Below are positions 25,375 to 35,345 of a DNA stretch of 64,000 nt, piece by piece. Numbering within the stretch: position 1 is the stretch's first letter; each line of letters opens with the position of its first letter. This DNA comes from Coprothermobacteraceae bacterium. Lineage in GTDB: Bacteria > Coprothermobacterota > Coprothermobacteria > Coprothermobacterales > Coprothermobacteraceae. Below the pieces are notes generated by a model, which was not told where the DNA came from, did not search any database, and was given only the letters and a program-made list of their open reading frames with translations. Where the stretch lies: NCBI GenBank assembly GCA_013178255.1, contig JABLWY010000001.1:1-64000 (forward strand), given 5' to 3'. The position numbers and the translations under genes were made by a program.

Positions 25375-27599
25375 TGGCCGCAAAGGCTACCAAGAAAGCA
25401 ACTCAAAGTTCTTCCCTTGACACTGTCATCTTGGCAGGCATGCTCTTGCTGAGCATAGTGCCGCTCCTCTTTTATTCAAGAGGAGTGACTAGGGCTTTTG
25501 ACCTAACTAAATCGGCAGTGCTTGCATGGATGTGGCTTCTATTGGGTTCGTGGATTCTCCTACTATCGCTCAGGCAAGGTTTGAAGTGGCTGAAGACACC
25601 GCTACTCCTTCCGGTAGCAGGATATGCCCTTTCCTTGACCTTGTCCACCATCTTCTCCATAACGCCCACGATATCTTTCCTTGGCGTTTACGAAAGACAA
25701 CTCGGCCTTATGACTCAACTGACTGTTATGTCTCTGGCTTTCTTGTACGCAGGTGTGCTCAACCGACGCGACAAGTTCAATATCGCGGTAGACACAATCA
25801 TAATGGTAGGAACTTTGAATGCTTTGGTGGGCATTCTGCAGTTTCTAGGTTTCGACCCTCTTGGGTTCAGGTTCAGCTATGGCACCGAGGCCTTCGGTTT
25901 CATGGGCAACCCTGACTTCTTTGGCCCCGTTATGGTAATTACCACGTTCATGGCTTTCGGCAGGCTGCTTACAGAAGCACACACAGACAACGCGTGGATA
26001 TGGGGACCTGTGTTCCTAGTTCAATTTTTCAGCCTCACCCTAACTGCCCAGGGAGGCATGATGGGGCTCTTTGGAGGCTTGATCGTAGCGGTTCTGTGTT
26101 ACTTCACCTTTGCTAATCACGATGACAGAAAGAAATCGCTCGGTACGCTTTGGAAAATAGGACTAGTAGCTTTATTATTATTTGCACTCTCCCTGTTCAT
26201 AAACCAGGCAAACCGCACTGCCAACCTCGTCTCCGCTGTGCTCGGCAGTGGCGCAGGTTTTGTGCTTTACGTGCTGCTGAACACGTTCTTCCTCGACAAG
26301 AGAAGTCACCCAAAGCTTTGGCGGGCATCGTTGGCTTTGACAGTCGTAGTAGCTGTTTTCTTAGGTATTGGCATATACGTGGTAGATACGGTAGACCCAG
26401 TGACCATAGCCAAATACATAGCCAACACTGCAGCTACAAGGCTCGTACTGTGGAAGCATACGGTCTTCTACAGCCTCGAAAACACTCTACATGGGCGCTT
26501 GTTCGGCATTGGCATAGAAAGCTTCAGGCGAGGCTTCATGCAGTACAAACCCCTAGAGCTGTCTCAGCTTGAACCAAACGTGAACTACGACGACCCACAC
26601 AATAACTTCCTTGGCATCTTGGCAAAAGTGGGTGTTGTCGGATTCGTGTTCTACCTATGGATGTTCGTGGCTGGAGCTAAAGTCATGTACCGTCTGCTGC
26701 AGTCACAAGACGCTGATCGCCAAAAACTCCTGTACTTGGGGTTGTTAGCAGCCCTTCTCGCTTACGCAACAAACTTGGTGACCATTTTCGACATGCTACC
26801 GTCACTGATCATGTTCTATGTGCTGTTGGGCTTGATAATGGCTGCACACAACCTGCACAGCACTGATCAAACAGAACCCAAGCCGCTAGTCAAATGGACA
26901 GTATGGGTCGCATACGCCCTGCTGCTGGCGCTGGGTCTCTACAACGGTTACTACTACTTAAATGCGTGGAAGGCTGATAGCCAATTCAGATACGGACTGG
27001 GAAACTTGCAGTATTATGATGCCAACAAAGACTCCATAAGCGACCAGGAACAGAAGTTGAGGATATTGACCAGCGCCCTATATTACATGGACCAAGCAAT
27101 GAAGTACAACCCCAACGAGTCTTACTATGAGATCAACTACATCAAGGGTGCACAAAGTTACTGGGACCTTACGAGTACCTCAAGTCCAAACGAAGCCAAA
27201 TCTGTGGCAGCGACCGCCATCGCCAAAGCGGCGAACTACGAACAAAGCACCTGGGCACCGGAGAACCTGAACGCAAGCTTGGGGAACTTGTACGTGAAGA
27301 TGGGCGCTCTTAATGAGGGTATTGATGCTTACAGGAAGGCCGTCAATTGGGACAAGCACTTCTTCTCGGCCAGAATGAACTTAGCGCTGCTTCTCCGCTA
27401 TAGGGCTCAAACCTATTTATCCCAAAAGAACACCATGTTAGCTAAGCAGGACTACGAGGAAGCCATAGGACACATAAAGCACGCACAACTAGTACTCAAG
27501 TTAACCAACAGCGAAGACCTGATCGCCTTGCGCAACCAGATGGCGCTCATTCAAAAGACCTTAGAAGAAGAGCTGGCCGGTTTAGAAAAGGGCCAGTAG
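25374..27599 (+). CDS. O-antigen ligase-like membrane protein with C-terminal TPR domain
   Basis: The 741-residue protein has about 12 helices in its first 510 residues and a Wzy_C-type loop (LVLWKHTVFYSLENTLHGRLFGIGIESFRRGFMQYK ... NYDDPHNNFLGILAKVGVVGFVFY) with the conserved Arg and His of O-antigen ligases and polymerases. The rest (about 530-741) is helical with TPR-like repeats (LNASLGNLYVKMGALNEGIDAYRKAVNWDKHFFSARMNLALLLRYRAQ). It probably joins or polymerises surface glycans at the outer face of the membrane. ATG overlaps the upstream stop. Confidence 0.85.
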   Translation: MAAKATKKATQSSSLDTVILAGMLLLSIVPLLFYSRGVTRAFDLTKSAVLAWMWLLLGSWILLLSLRQGLKWLKTPLLLPVAGYALSLTLSTIFSITPTISFLGVYERQLGLMTQLTVMSLAFLYAGVLNRRDKFNIAVDTIIMVGTLNALVGILQFLGFDPLGFRFSYGTEAFGFMGNPDFFGPVMVITTFMAFGRLLTEAHTDNAWIWGPVFLVQFFSLTLTAQGGMMGLFGGLIVAVLCYFTFANHDDRKKSLGTLWKIGLVALLLFALSLFINQANRTANLVSAVLGSGAGFVLYVLLNTFFLDKRSHPKLWRASLALTVVVAVFLGIGIYVVDTVDPVTIAKYIANTAATRLVLWKHTVFYSLENTLHGRLFGIGIESFRRGFMQYKPLELSQLEPNVNYDDPHNNFLGILAKVGVVGFVFYLWMFVAGAKVMYRLLQSQDADRQKLLYLGLLAALLAYATNLVTIFDMLPSLIMFYVLLGLIMAAHNLHSTDQTEPKPLVKWTVWVAYALLLALGLYNGYYYLNAWKADSQFRYGLGNLQYYDANKDSISDQEQKLRILTSALYYMDQAMKYNPNESYYEINYIKGAQSYWDLTSTSSPNEAKSVAATAIAKAANYEQSTWAPENLNASLGNLYVKMGALNEGIDAYRKAVNWDKHFFSARMNLALLLRYRAQTYLSQKNTMLAKQDYEEAIGHIKHAQLVLKLTNSEDLIALRNQMALIQKTLEEELAGLEKGQ

Positions 27600-27626
27600 T
27601 GGTATGTTAGGTTCGGAGGTGAAAGC

Positions 27627-28047
27627 GTGAGCCAGCTGAAAGCAGAAGTTAAACAAATAGAAGGCCTGCAGTTGGTAGGTCGTACTGGATCAGGATTCGC
27701 CACAGTTCTAGACACTTCCGTGGAAGCAGGTGGGCTGCAGCAAGGCCCAACTCCCAAGGAAATGCTCTTGGTGGCTCTGGCAGGTTGCACCGCTATGGAC
27801 GTTATATCCATCCTGCAGAAGATGAAAGAACCCCTCGAAAACCTCACAGTCAAGGTAGAAGCAGAGACAAATGACACACCCCAAGTACGTAAAGAAGATC
27901 ATCATCACTTATGTGGTCAAGGGGAACGTAAATGAAGAGTCCTTAAAGAAAGCTATCGACCTGTCCACCCACAAGTACTGTGGCGTTTCAGCAAGCCTTA
28001 GGAGTGACTTGGAAAAAGAAATAAGGTGGGAGATTGTTCATGATTGA
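27627..28047 (+). pseudogene. OsmC-family protein, frameshifted at about 27873-27880
   Basis: Translation from GTG 27627 (GGAGGTG site) gives a normal OsmC N-half (QQGPTPKEMLLVALAGCTAMDVISILQKMKEPLENLTVKVEAE) with the first redox Cys. It then runs out of frame after ...TND. One base downstream the family pattern resumes: HPKYVKKIIITYVVKGNVNEESLKKAIDLSTHKYCGVSASL, with the second Cys, to TGA at 28045-28047. One extra base in the ACACACC stretch explains it. Without repair the product is a 102-residue fragment. OsmC proteins reduce organic hydroperoxides; this could be a real loss or a sequencing error. The full frame overlaps yjbQ. Confidence 0.82.
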
Positions 28048-28447
28048 AATAGCTGTAAAGACTAGTGGGCGCAGGGAAGCAATAGACATCACGAAACGAG
28101 TAGAAGATGCAGTCTACAACGCTGGTGTCGATGAGGGATTGTGCGTAGTCTATGTCCCACACACCACGGCGGGCATAACGATAACCGAGCACGCTGACCC
28201 CTCTGTGATACACGATGTCCTCTCGGGCCTAATAAAGAGCATACCTGCGTTGCAGTGGACACACTTGGAAGGCAACTCTGACGCTCACTTTTTGTCTTCG
28301 TTGGTAGGGTCACATGTGGCTATACCTATAAGCGGGGGCAAGCTACACTTAGGTACGTGGCAAGGCATTTTCTTTATGGAGTTTGACGGACCTCGTCAAA
28401 GAAAAGTCTACGTCCAAATCTTGGAATCAGCGCGTAGACAACAATAG
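28040..28447 (+). CDS. yjbQ: YjbQ family (UPF0047) protein
   Basis: This 135-residue protein shows the UPF0047 signature: VYVPHTTAGITITEHADPSVIHDVL, then THLEGNSDAHFLSSLVGSHVAIPISGGKLHLGTWQGIFFMEFDGPRQRKVYVQIL. E. coli YjbQ has weak thiamine-phosphate synthase activity in vivo and homologues are metal-binding trimers; the true function is unsettled. I use ATG 28040 rather than TTG 28034. It overlaps the restored end of osmC and runs 74 nt into the convergent lgt gene. Confidence 0.9.
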   Translation: MIEIAVKTSGRREAIDITKRVEDAVYNAGVDEGLCVVYVPHTTAGITITEHADPSVIHDVLSGLIKSIPALQWTHLEGNSDAHFLSSLVGSHVAIPISGGKLHLGTWQGIFFMEFDGPRQRKVYVQILESARRQQ

Positions 28448-29261
28448 ACAAGGCAATCGCCCCTATAGAAACCAACTGTGCCGCGTGGAGCCCCAAGAAA
28501 GACGGTGGTTCCATGCGGTAGAACTCCACCACGAAGCGCACAGCATTATAGGCGATCAGATATTCTAAGACCATCTGCCCCCTGAACCTCCGTTTGTACA
28601 GAAAGCGGTATGCCAAGAACGAGGCAGCCGCTAGAGCGAGCAGCCCCTCATACATAAACGTAGGGTGGTAGTAAGCCACATCAATATAGCCAGCTGCACG
28701 GTGGCTTACGTCCACATACATCTTCCAAGGCACATTGGTTGGATAGCCGTAAAGCTCCTGATTGAAAAAGTTACCAAATCTGCCAAAAGCTTGCCCAATC
28801 ATCAAAACAGCACCGCCCAGGTCACCTACATCTAACGCTTTCAACCCTTCCCAACCATAGAAGACAACCAAAGCCATGATACCTGCTACTATCACTCCGT
28901 GAATGGACAAGCCGGCCATGCCTATCCCATCAGGGTTAATACCTATCACTTCAAGGGGCCTGTCCAGGTAATACTGCGCATTTTGAAGTACAAAGCCAAG
29001 CCTTGCACCAACGAGCCCCATGGGTATAGCTAGCAACGCAAATCGGTCGATAAGCGTTTCATCGATGCCCTTTGCCTGAGCCAACAACACCGCTGCTGTG
29101 TATGCAAGCACTGACGCTACGACTATGAACACGCCATACAGATGGAACTTCCAAAGAGTGTTGGGTATAGGTTTCTCACCAGAGAAGAATTGAAAAGCCA
29201 CAAGGCAAAGAGTGATGTAGATTCCCCACACGAAACCATAGTAGAAACGAACTTTCTTCAT
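28374..29261 (-). CDS. lgt: Prolipoprotein diacylglyceryl transferase
   Basis: This polytopic enzyme of about 295 residues (seven helices) carries the Lgt signature GQAFGRFGNFFNQELYGYPTNVPWKMYV, an upstream HGVIVAG with the catalytic-region His, and YYHPTFMYEGLLAL. It transfers diacylglycerol to lipobox Cys residues, such as that of LivK in this window. I use ATG 29261 (MKKVRFYYG): a TATAAT ends 7 nt before it and no SD is present, so the longer TTG start at 29282 would fall upstream of the transcript start. Confidence 0.93.
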   Translation of the reverse strand: MKKVRFYYGFVWGIYITLCLVAFQFFSGEKPIPNTLWKFHLYGVFIVVASVLAYTAAVLLAQAKGIDETLIDRFALLAIPMGLVGARLGFVLQNAQYYLDRPLEVIGINPDGIGMAGLSIHGVIVAGIMALVVFYGWEGLKALDVGDLGGAVLMIGQAFGRFGNFFNQELYGYPTNVPWKMYVDVSHRAAGYIDVAYYHPTFMYEGLLALAAASFLAYRFLYKRRFRGQMVLEYLIAYNAVRFVVEFYRMEPPSFLGLHAAQLVSIGAIALSIVVYALIPRFGRRLFFDEVRQTP

Positions 29262-29268
29262 GAATTCA

Positions 29269-29274
29269 ATTATA
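29269..29274 (-). promoter_or_regulatory. -10 element of lgt (leaderless)
   Basis: A consensus TATAAT (29274-29269) ends 7 nt before ATG 29261. No convincing -35 is seen. The spacing predicts that transcription starts at or next to the start codon. Confidence 0.5.
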
Positions 29275-29304
29275 AAGTCCAAATAGCAACAACCTGGTAG
29301 TAAG

Positions 29305-30363
29305 CTACTTAACCCTGTACCCCAACCTCTTCACTTGGCTGAAAACCAGCATTAGCAGCAACACATCAAGAACCAGGCCAATGTAAACGTTCGTCCAAAA
29401 TGCCCCGAAATCTACATTCGCCTTTGTAATCTGGACTAATGGCTCCAATACATAATATGTCGGGAAGAATTTTGCTATTATCTGCGGAATCTTGGGAAAG
29501 AGGTATACCAAAGCGGGAAAGAAAAGAACCAAGGCACCGCTCTTCCACAACGCCAGCAACGTCGCCATGTCGCTAAGAAAAATCCCAGCCAAGGCACCTA
29601 TTGCCGAAGCCATAGCCGCTGCTGTGGCCACCGCCAATAGAAGGTGCCAAGGGTAGGCTCCAAAAGCCCTATTGATTGCTAAAGTGAGCACACATGTGAC
29701 CACAGACACCAAGAAACCCACAACCATCTTAGCAGCAACCACCTCAGCTGGAGTTACAGGAGCTACCATTACTGCGTCCAGAGTCTTGCGCTGTTTCTCC
29801 TGAATCATAGACGCGGATGGGATGAGCAGCCCTCCGAAGAAAGCGGCAAGCAGCACTATGAAGGGAAACAGCCGTTCTCTGATAGGGAGAGCGCCTTCCC
29901 CCACCGTTACAGTCTCCACAGACAGCGGCAGCTCCCTACCAGCGATTTGCCTAACCACGTTGCCGAAAGTTGTAGCAATTACGGCTCTATTACGGCTGAA
30001 GCTCTCCCCGAACACGTAGGCCCTGAGGGTTGTCTTTTCCCCGCTCTTTACAGCCTCGTCAAAACCGTCTGGTACTATGACGCCTACGTCAATGACCCCC
30101 TGGGAAACAGCGTCCTTCAATGCCTCTGCCGAGCTGTATTGGAGCACTCTCATAGCTCCCGTTTCACGAGCTAGTTGTATCACTTGAGTTTCCCCAGGGG
30201 CGTATATCCCCAATCTAGGGGGACGCGCAAAAAAGACACCCGTCAGCAGCGACATGACCACTGTGATCAGTAGCGGTGCTACTATGGCCCACGGAAAGAT
30301 AACATTGCGCAAACCCAAGACTACCTCTTTCTTGAGAAGACCGACAATCTTGCTTGTACTCAC
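29305..30363 (-). CDS. ABC-2 type transporter permease
   Basis: The 352-residue protein has an N-terminal helix (about 20-45), a large extracytoplasmic domain (45-160; PRLGIYAPGETQVIQLARETGAMRVL...) and five to six C-terminal helices with EKQRKTLDAVMVAPVTPAEVVAAK, the hallmark of ABC-2 permeases. It pairs with the paralogous permease just upstream and the ATPase at 31415 to export lipids, polysaccharides or drugs; Na+ export (NatAB-like) is another option. GTG overlaps the preceding stop (GTGA). Confidence 0.87.
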   Translation of the reverse strand: MSTSKIVGLLKKEVVLGLRNVIFPWAIVAPLLITVVMSLLTGVFFARPPRLGIYAPGETQVIQLARETGAMRVLQYSSAEALKDAVSQGVIDVGVIVPDGFDEAVKSGEKTTLRAYVFGESFSRNRAVIATTFGNVVRQIAGRELPLSVETVTVGEGALPIRERLFPFIVLLAAFFGGLLIPSASMIQEKQRKTLDAVMVAPVTPAEVVAAKMVVGFLVSVVTCVLTLAINRAFGAYPWHLLLAVATAAAMASAIGALAGIFLSDMATLLALWKSGALVLFFPALVYLFPKIPQIIAKFFPTYYVLEPLVQITKANVDFGAFWTNVYIGLVLDVLLLMLVFSQVKRLGYRVK

Positions 30364-31415
30364 TGAAACCGCCTCCTCAAAGCGGCATTGCTAAGTATGA
30401 ACAGTAACAGAGCACTACCCAAGAGTACGGCAATGCCCTTCCATATACCTTCAAGGCCGGCGTTAAAGCTGATAACGCGGTGCAAGGGATCCACAAAATA
30501 ATAAGTGGGAATCGCTTTCACCCAGCTGGTCAAGGTCCCTGGAGCCAACACGTTGGCTGTGGGTAATAGGAGTATGATCATTACCAATGCGCCCCACATG
30601 AGCGTAGACATGAGGTCCTTGCCCAAGCTCCCAACTAAGAAGGCCACGGCGATGGTGAACAAGGTGCCTGCCAATAGCAAGACGATAATCGGTACAAAGT
30701 GGCCAAAACCTATGGTCGCCCAAGTTAGCAAAAGTGCAGGAACAAAACTGGTCAGCATCCCGGTTATACCCTTGGCCGTCAAGATATCAGCCACTGTGGC
30801 AGGCGTAACTAGCAAGGCATGAATTGTTTTTTGCTCGATTTCTTGAGCTATCAGATTTGCGAGGCCCAATGTCTCGGCCATGAGTATGAGGAATATGAAC
30901 ACAGGTATCATACGTTTAGACGGCGGTATTTGTTTGCCTGCTAAATCAACACCAACTACCTCGTTCTCGCTCTCTATGTTCAAGAAGTATCCGGCTTCGG
31001 CGTTGAGCAGCTCTTTGGCTACGTACGCCATAGCGTCACGCATTTCCTGTTCCATGTCAGCTGGGACATACACTTTTACCGTAACAGTGGGCGCACCCTG
31101 ACTGGAAACCGGTATCACGTCTGGAAACACAAATCCTGCAACAATCTTCTCTTCTTTGACCATTCTCATAAGCTCATCCACCGAGTTAGCCCTTATCACG
31201 TTCACTTCCTGAGCGTTTATGACCGCCAAAGCTCTAGCCATACTTAGCTTGGTATAGAATCCTATCGACAACTTATCGTCTATCGTTTTGGGCAGCGCAA
31301 AGTAGATGGCGATATAGAACACCAAGCCCAAAACGGTTATGACTGCATAGAACTTGTTGCTGAAAAATTGTATTACGTCCTTCTTGACGAGAGACTTTAT
31401 CACCCGCCAACTCAT
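30360..31415 (-). CDS. ABC-2 type transporter permease (paralogue)
   Basis: The 351-residue protein has the same layout as its neighbour: one N-terminal helix, an external domain (about 45-165), and six C-terminal helices preceded by LIAQEIEQKTIHALLVTPATVADILTAKG. The two permeases are of equal length and probably arose by duplication, forming a heterodimer. ATG 31415 overlaps the ATPase stop by one base (TGATG). A frame from GTG 31418 adds one residue only. Confidence 0.87.
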   Translation of the reverse strand: MSWRVIKSLVKKDVIQFFSNKFYAVITVLGLVFYIAIYFALPKTIDDKLSIGFYTKLSMARALAVINAQEVNVIRANSVDELMRMVKEEKIVAGFVFPDVIPVSSQGAPTVTVKVYVPADMEQEMRDAMAYVAKELLNAEAGYFLNIESENEVVGVDLAGKQIPPSKRMIPVFIFLILMAETLGLANLIAQEIEQKTIHALLVTPATVADILTAKGITGMLTSFVPALLLTWATIGFGHFVPIIVLLLAGTLFTIAVAFLVGSLGKDLMSTLMWGALVMIILLLPTANVLAPGTLTSWVKAIPTYYFVDPLHRVISFNAGLEGIWKGIAVLLGSALLLFILSNAALRRRFQ

Positions 31416-32272
31416 CACGCCAACCCTCTTCCCGTTATCTGAATGAAAATGTCCTCCAGGGTCGCTTCCTGAGTGTGCATGGTTACTACTCTCTCGTTCT
31501 TAAAGAGTTCGAAGACGCGTTCAGGCGTGTCTTGTTTGTCTAGCTCTATTTCGACTTCCTCAGTCGTGTCGCCCCTCTCAACCAATGCCCTCACTTTCCT
31601 CTTACCGTATTGCTGCTTCAAGTTATGCGGAGTGTCTAACGCTACTATCTTGCCCTGGTTTATGAAAGCCACGTGGTCCGATAGCTTATCGGCTTCATGC
31701 ATATCGTGAGTAGTCAAGAACACCGTGACTCCGCGTTTCTTCTCTTCCAGAATAATGGATCTAATGTCCTCAGCAGACACTGGGTCTAAACCAGAAGTAG
31801 GTTCGTCCAAGAACAGCACCTTAGGCCTATTGACCAAAGCTCTTGCAATCATGAGCCTCTGCTTCATCCCTTTTGAGTAAGTAGCAACCCGGTCCTTCTC
31901 TTTGCCACCTAGCCCTACTTTCTCAAGTAGCCCGTAAAGGTCGATGTCTGAAACACCATGTAGCTGCGCAAATAACTTGAGGTTCTCGAGAGCACTTATC
32001 TCTTCGTATAGGTTTGTGTATTCGAAACACACACCTATGTGCCTCTGAATCTTCTTGATTTCATGCGTAACATCCATCCCCAAAACAGTGGCAGTCCCCT
32101 CCATCGGCTTGAGGAGACCAACTAACATCTTGAAAGTAGTGGTCTTGCCTGCACCGTTTGGTCCTAAAAAGCCAAGTATTTCACCAGCTTCTACTTCAAA
32201 ACTTATGTGATCGACCGCGGTCAAGTTACCGTACCTGTAAGTCAAGTCCGTAGCTACTATTGCCTTTTCCAT
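31415..32272 (-). CDS. ABC-2 exporter ATP-binding protein
   Basis: This 285-residue ATPase has Walker [13 protein letters not shown], signature [15 protein letters not shown], Walker [14 protein letters not shown] and H-loop TTHDMHEAD. The usual Q-loop Gln appears replaced in [19 protein letters not shown], as in one subgroup of ABC-2 exporters. A C-terminal domain of about 70 residues follows, as in NatA/DrrA types. First gene of the three-gene exporter operon, divergent from kbl. Confidence 0.9.
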   Translation of the reverse strand: MEKAIVATDLTYRYGNLTAVDHISFEVEAGEILGFLGPNGAGKTTTFKMLVGLLKPMEGTATVLGMDVTHEIKKIQRHIGVCFEYTNLYEEISALENLKLFAQLHGVSDIDLYGLLEKVGLGGKEKDRVATYSKGMKQRLMIARALVNRPKVLFLDEPTSGLDPVSAEDIRSIILEEKKRGVTVFLTTHDMHEADKLSDHVAFINQGKIVALDTPHNLKQQYGKRKVRALVERGDTTEEVEIELDKQDTPERVFELFKNERVVTMHTQEATLEDIFIQITGRGLA

Positions 32273-32434
32273 GTGACTCCATCCCCCCTGTCCAGCATTA
32301 TTATGCCACTAGTCTGCAGTGCGACGACTACGAGCCGCACGCCTACAAGCAAATGCCCACATTTACCATTTCTTCCCCATACAAGGCGACGCGTCAAGGT
32401 GCGTATTATACTTTTCGTGAAGGAGGCGGTGTTC

Positions 32435-33613
32435 GTGTTTCCAAGAGAAGAGTACATAAGGGAATTGGAAGAACGGAAAGCTCAGGGTCTGTATATCAAC
32501 ATTCGCAAGATTGGTTCTCCGCAAGGTGCTTGGTTAGTAGTGGATGGAAAAGAGGTGTTGAACCTTTCGTCTAACAACTACTTGGGTTTTGCCAATCACC
32601 CACGGCTCGTAGACGCCGCCAAGAAGGGTGTAGAGGCTTACGGCGCAGGGCCTGCTGCTGTACGTACCATAGCGGGAAATCAATTACCTCAAGAGGAGCT
32701 TGAGCAGAGGTTGGCCGAGTTCAAAGAGGCTGAGGCCGCAGTTCTTTATCAGTCAGGTTTCACAGCCAATTTGGGGACCATACCCGCCCTTGTGACCGAG
32801 GGCGACGCCATATTCTCAGACGAGCTGAACCACGCATCTATTATCGACGGAGCAAGGTTGAGCCGTGCCAAGATCATACGGTACCCTCACTTAGACATGG
32901 ATGCGCTGGAAAACTTGCTCAAGCAGGAAAGGTCCAACTATAAGAAAGCGATGATCATAACAGACGGCGTTTTCTCCATGGACGGCGACATAGCTCCCCT
33001 CGACAAACTCGTTGATTTAGCTGAAAAATACAACTGCATTTTATACGTAGACGATGCCCACGGCGAAGGCGTACTTGGCGATTCTGGTAGAGGAATTGTA
33101 CACATGTTCGGCTTGCAGGGTAGGGTCGATGTGGAAATTGGAACCCTGTCCAAGGCCTTTGGCGTAGTGGGCGGTTACGCAGCTGGAAGCAAACTGTTGG
33201 CAGAAGTACTGAAGCAAAAGGCTCGACCGCTTTTGTTTTCTTCGGCTCCAACAGCTGCAGATGTGTACGCCTGCTTAGAAGCTGTCAAGATACTACAAGA
33301 GTCGGACGAACTGGTCAGAAAACTCTGGGACAACGCTGACTACTTTAAGCAGAACATGAAGTCACTCGGCTTTGACATTGGCCACAGCCAGACACCCATA
33401 ACGCCTGTAATGATAGGCGATGAGCTCACAGCTCAGACCTTCTCCAAGAAACTATTTGAGCGTAACGTATTTGCCCAGGCCATAAGCTACCCGACCGTGC
33501 CCAAAGGCAAAGCGCGGATGAGAGTCATGATCTCTGCTACGCATTCAAAAAAGGATCTCGACTTTGCTCTTGAGCAATTCGCGGCCGTGGGTAAAGAGTT
33601 GGGGGTCATATAG
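32435..33613 (+). CDS. kbl: Glycine C-acetyltransferase / alpha-oxoamine synthase
   Basis: The 392-residue PLP enzyme shows [82 protein letters not shown] and the Lys motif [15 protein letters not shown]. It probably cleaves 2-amino-3-oxobutyrate with CoA to glycine and acetyl-CoA in threonine catabolism; the fold is shared with 8-amino-7-oxononanoate synthase, and no tdh or biotin gene lies nearby to decide. The start is GTG 32435, 8 nt after AAGGAGG; a TATACT (32407-32412) precedes it. An upstream extension to 32207 is rejected. Confidence 0.88.
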   Translation: MFPREEYIRELEERKAQGLYINIRKIGSPQGAWLVVDGKEVLNLSSNNYLGFANHPRLVDAAKKGVEAYGAGPAAVRTIAGNQLPQEELEQRLAEFKEAEAAVLYQSGFTANLGTIPALVTEGDAIFSDELNHASIIDGARLSRAKIIRYPHLDMDALENLLKQERSNYKKAMIITDGVFSMDGDIAPLDKLVDLAEKYNCILYVDDAHGEGVLGDSGRGIVHMFGLQGRVDVEIGTLSKAFGVVGGYAAGSKLLAEVLKQKARPLLFSSAPTAADVYACLEAVKILQESDELVRKLWDNADYFKQNMKSLGFDIGHSQTPITPVMIGDELTAQTFSKKLFERNVFAQAISYPTVPKGKARMRVMISATHSKKDLDFALEQFAAVGKELGVI

Positions 33614-33620
33614 CACATGC

Positions 33621-33710
33621 TGGCGGAGGGGGTGGGATTTGAACCCACACAGCCGTAAGGCTGCCCTCGGATTTCGAGTCCGGGCCCTTGCCAGGTTCGG
33701 GCACCCCTCC
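33621..33710 (-). tRNA. tRNA-Ser (anticodon CGA)
   Basis: The minus strand reads a class-II tRNA of 90 nt: acceptor GGAGGGG pairs with CCCCTCC, then discriminator G and an encoded CCA. The anticodon loop is CTCGAAA (anticodon CGA, decoding UCG), with a long variable arm AGCC-TTAC-GGCT and T-arm GTGGG-TTCAAAT-CCCAC. The 27-43 pair of the anticodon stem looks mismatched. It lies between kbl and murJ. Confidence 0.96.
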
Positions 33711-33716
33711 GCTTCT

Positions 33717-33745
33717 TTTAGATGTTACCACAGGCTCGGAGTCAA
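33717..33745 (-). promoter_or_regulatory. Putative tRNA-Ser promoter
   Basis: TTGACT (33745-33740), a 17-nt spacer and TCTAAA (33722-33717) lie directly upstream of the tRNA. This places the transcription start almost at the mature 5' end. The -10 is imperfect. Confidence 0.45.
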
Positions 33746-33807
33746 ACATTGACAGCGTTTGCAGGCTGTATGCATAGATGCAGGATCAATGCTAACATAT
33801 AGAACAA

Positions 33808-35345
33808 ATGGCTGAATCCACAAGTCTGAAGCGAGCCACCTTTCAAGTAACCCTTGCTGTCCTGATAAGCAGGGTTACCGGTTTTCTAAGGGAGTTAGCT
33901 CTAGCCTGGGCCTATGGGCTGTCGGGTATACGGGATGCTTACAACATATCTCAGTACATTCCTAACCAACTAGGCAGCTTGCTCAACGCCTCCACTTCTG
34001 CAGGCTTGATACCACTTTTCATGAAGATAAAGAGAGAGGACGGGGAAGAAGCTGCTTGGAACGCTGCCAACGCCATATTAGGCACCAGTGCGATGGTTTT
34101 GGGGCTGTTTTCCCTGCTGCTCTCCCTGCTACCTCAGCCCTTTGTTGTAGCTTTTGCGCCTGGATTCATGCAAGAAGGCGGAGAACGGTTCTCCTTAGCC
34201 GTCTACTTTCTACGTTTCACCGCGTTTTCCACACTGTTCCTGGTAATGAACGGAATGCTTACCGGGCTGTCTCAAGCGTACAAAGACTTCGTGCCCTACA
34301 TGGTCTCAGCTCCCCTTCAGAACTTGACCATTCTGGCATTCATATTCCTCGCTTATTACCTCGTGCCCGGCAAAGCTGTTTTCATGCTGGCGTTAGGTAC
34401 ATTCGCAGGTGCTCTTGTTTTCGTCATCATTCCATTTGCGCGAGTTGCCTCTAGATACAAGGGGTTCTTGCGCCTCAAGGTAGACTTCAAGAACCGCTAC
34501 GTACAAGAGTTCCTCCTGCTTTCCATACCTGTCCTTATAGGGAGCTCTGTACAGTACATAAACATACTGGTGGATCAAATCATGGCTTCTTTCTTGCCCG
34601 TGGGGAGCATATCCGCTCTCAATTACGGGAATCAGATCATGCTCATGATGGTCGGGATTTTCGGTGCATCTATAGCGTCGGCCAATTATCCCTACATCAT
34701 CGAGGACTATCATAGCAAGAATTACACGTCCCTGACAACCCGCGTGCACAGGGCCTTCAACCTTGTGCAAGCCATAATGGTGCCTTCTGCTCTTGGGCTC
34801 CTAGTCCTTGGTGTACCGCTAGCCCGCCTACTCTTCCAAAGGGGTAACTTCACTGCAATGGATGCTCAAATAACTGGTAGGTTGATTAGCGCGTATGGCG
34901 TAGGCCTTCTAACGGCAGGACTGAGCGTATTCTATCCGCGTTTGTACTACGCAACTGGTGACACTACAACGCCTACGAAGATAGCGACCGCTGGAGTTGT
35001 GCTTAATGTTGCGCTGAACTACCTGCTGGCATTCGCGCTTAGGATGGGGGCCTTGGGCATGGCTATCGCCACTTCCGTCACTATAACGTTCAATGTCGCC
35101 TTGTATCACCGCTACCTCAGGGGCAAGATACCCAACTTGACCATTAGACCGTGCTTAGTCCCTCTCCTGAAAGCTGCGGCAGCTGCAGCCATTATGGCAA
35201 CAATAACTACGGCACTGAGCGTTCTGCTGCCGCAAAAAACGCGTATACGGTGCTCAACGTACTGATATCTGTGACGGTCTACATTGTAGGCCTAGCGATC
35301 TTCAAACATCCAGCCCTCGAATTGTTCTCTAGACGTGGAACCTGA
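33808..35345 (+). CDS. murJ: Lipid II flippase MurJ, with a frameshift near its C-terminus
   Basis: The MATE/MVF-family protein has 14 predicted helices: FLRELALAWAYGLSGIRDAYNISQYIPNQLGSLL near the N-terminus, VLIGSSVQYINILVDQIMASFL in helix 7, and RLLFQRGNFTAMDAQITGRLISAYGVGL. The first frame stops at 35265 after LSVLLPQKTRIRCSTY. A -1 shift at the A6 run (35233-35240) restores KNAYTVLNVLISVTVYIVGLAIF, the missing last helix, ending at TGA 35343-35345. It flips lipid II across the membrane. ATG 33808 lacks an SD; an extended -10 (TGC-TAACAT, hexamer 33793-33798) ends 9 nt before it. Convergent overlap with ychF is 17 nt. Confidence 0.85.

Noticed and set aside
32207-32434. N-terminal extension of kbl
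   Set aside because: It crosses the divergent ABC gene start and the kbl promoter; the GTG at 32435 has a proper ribosome site and gives the family length.
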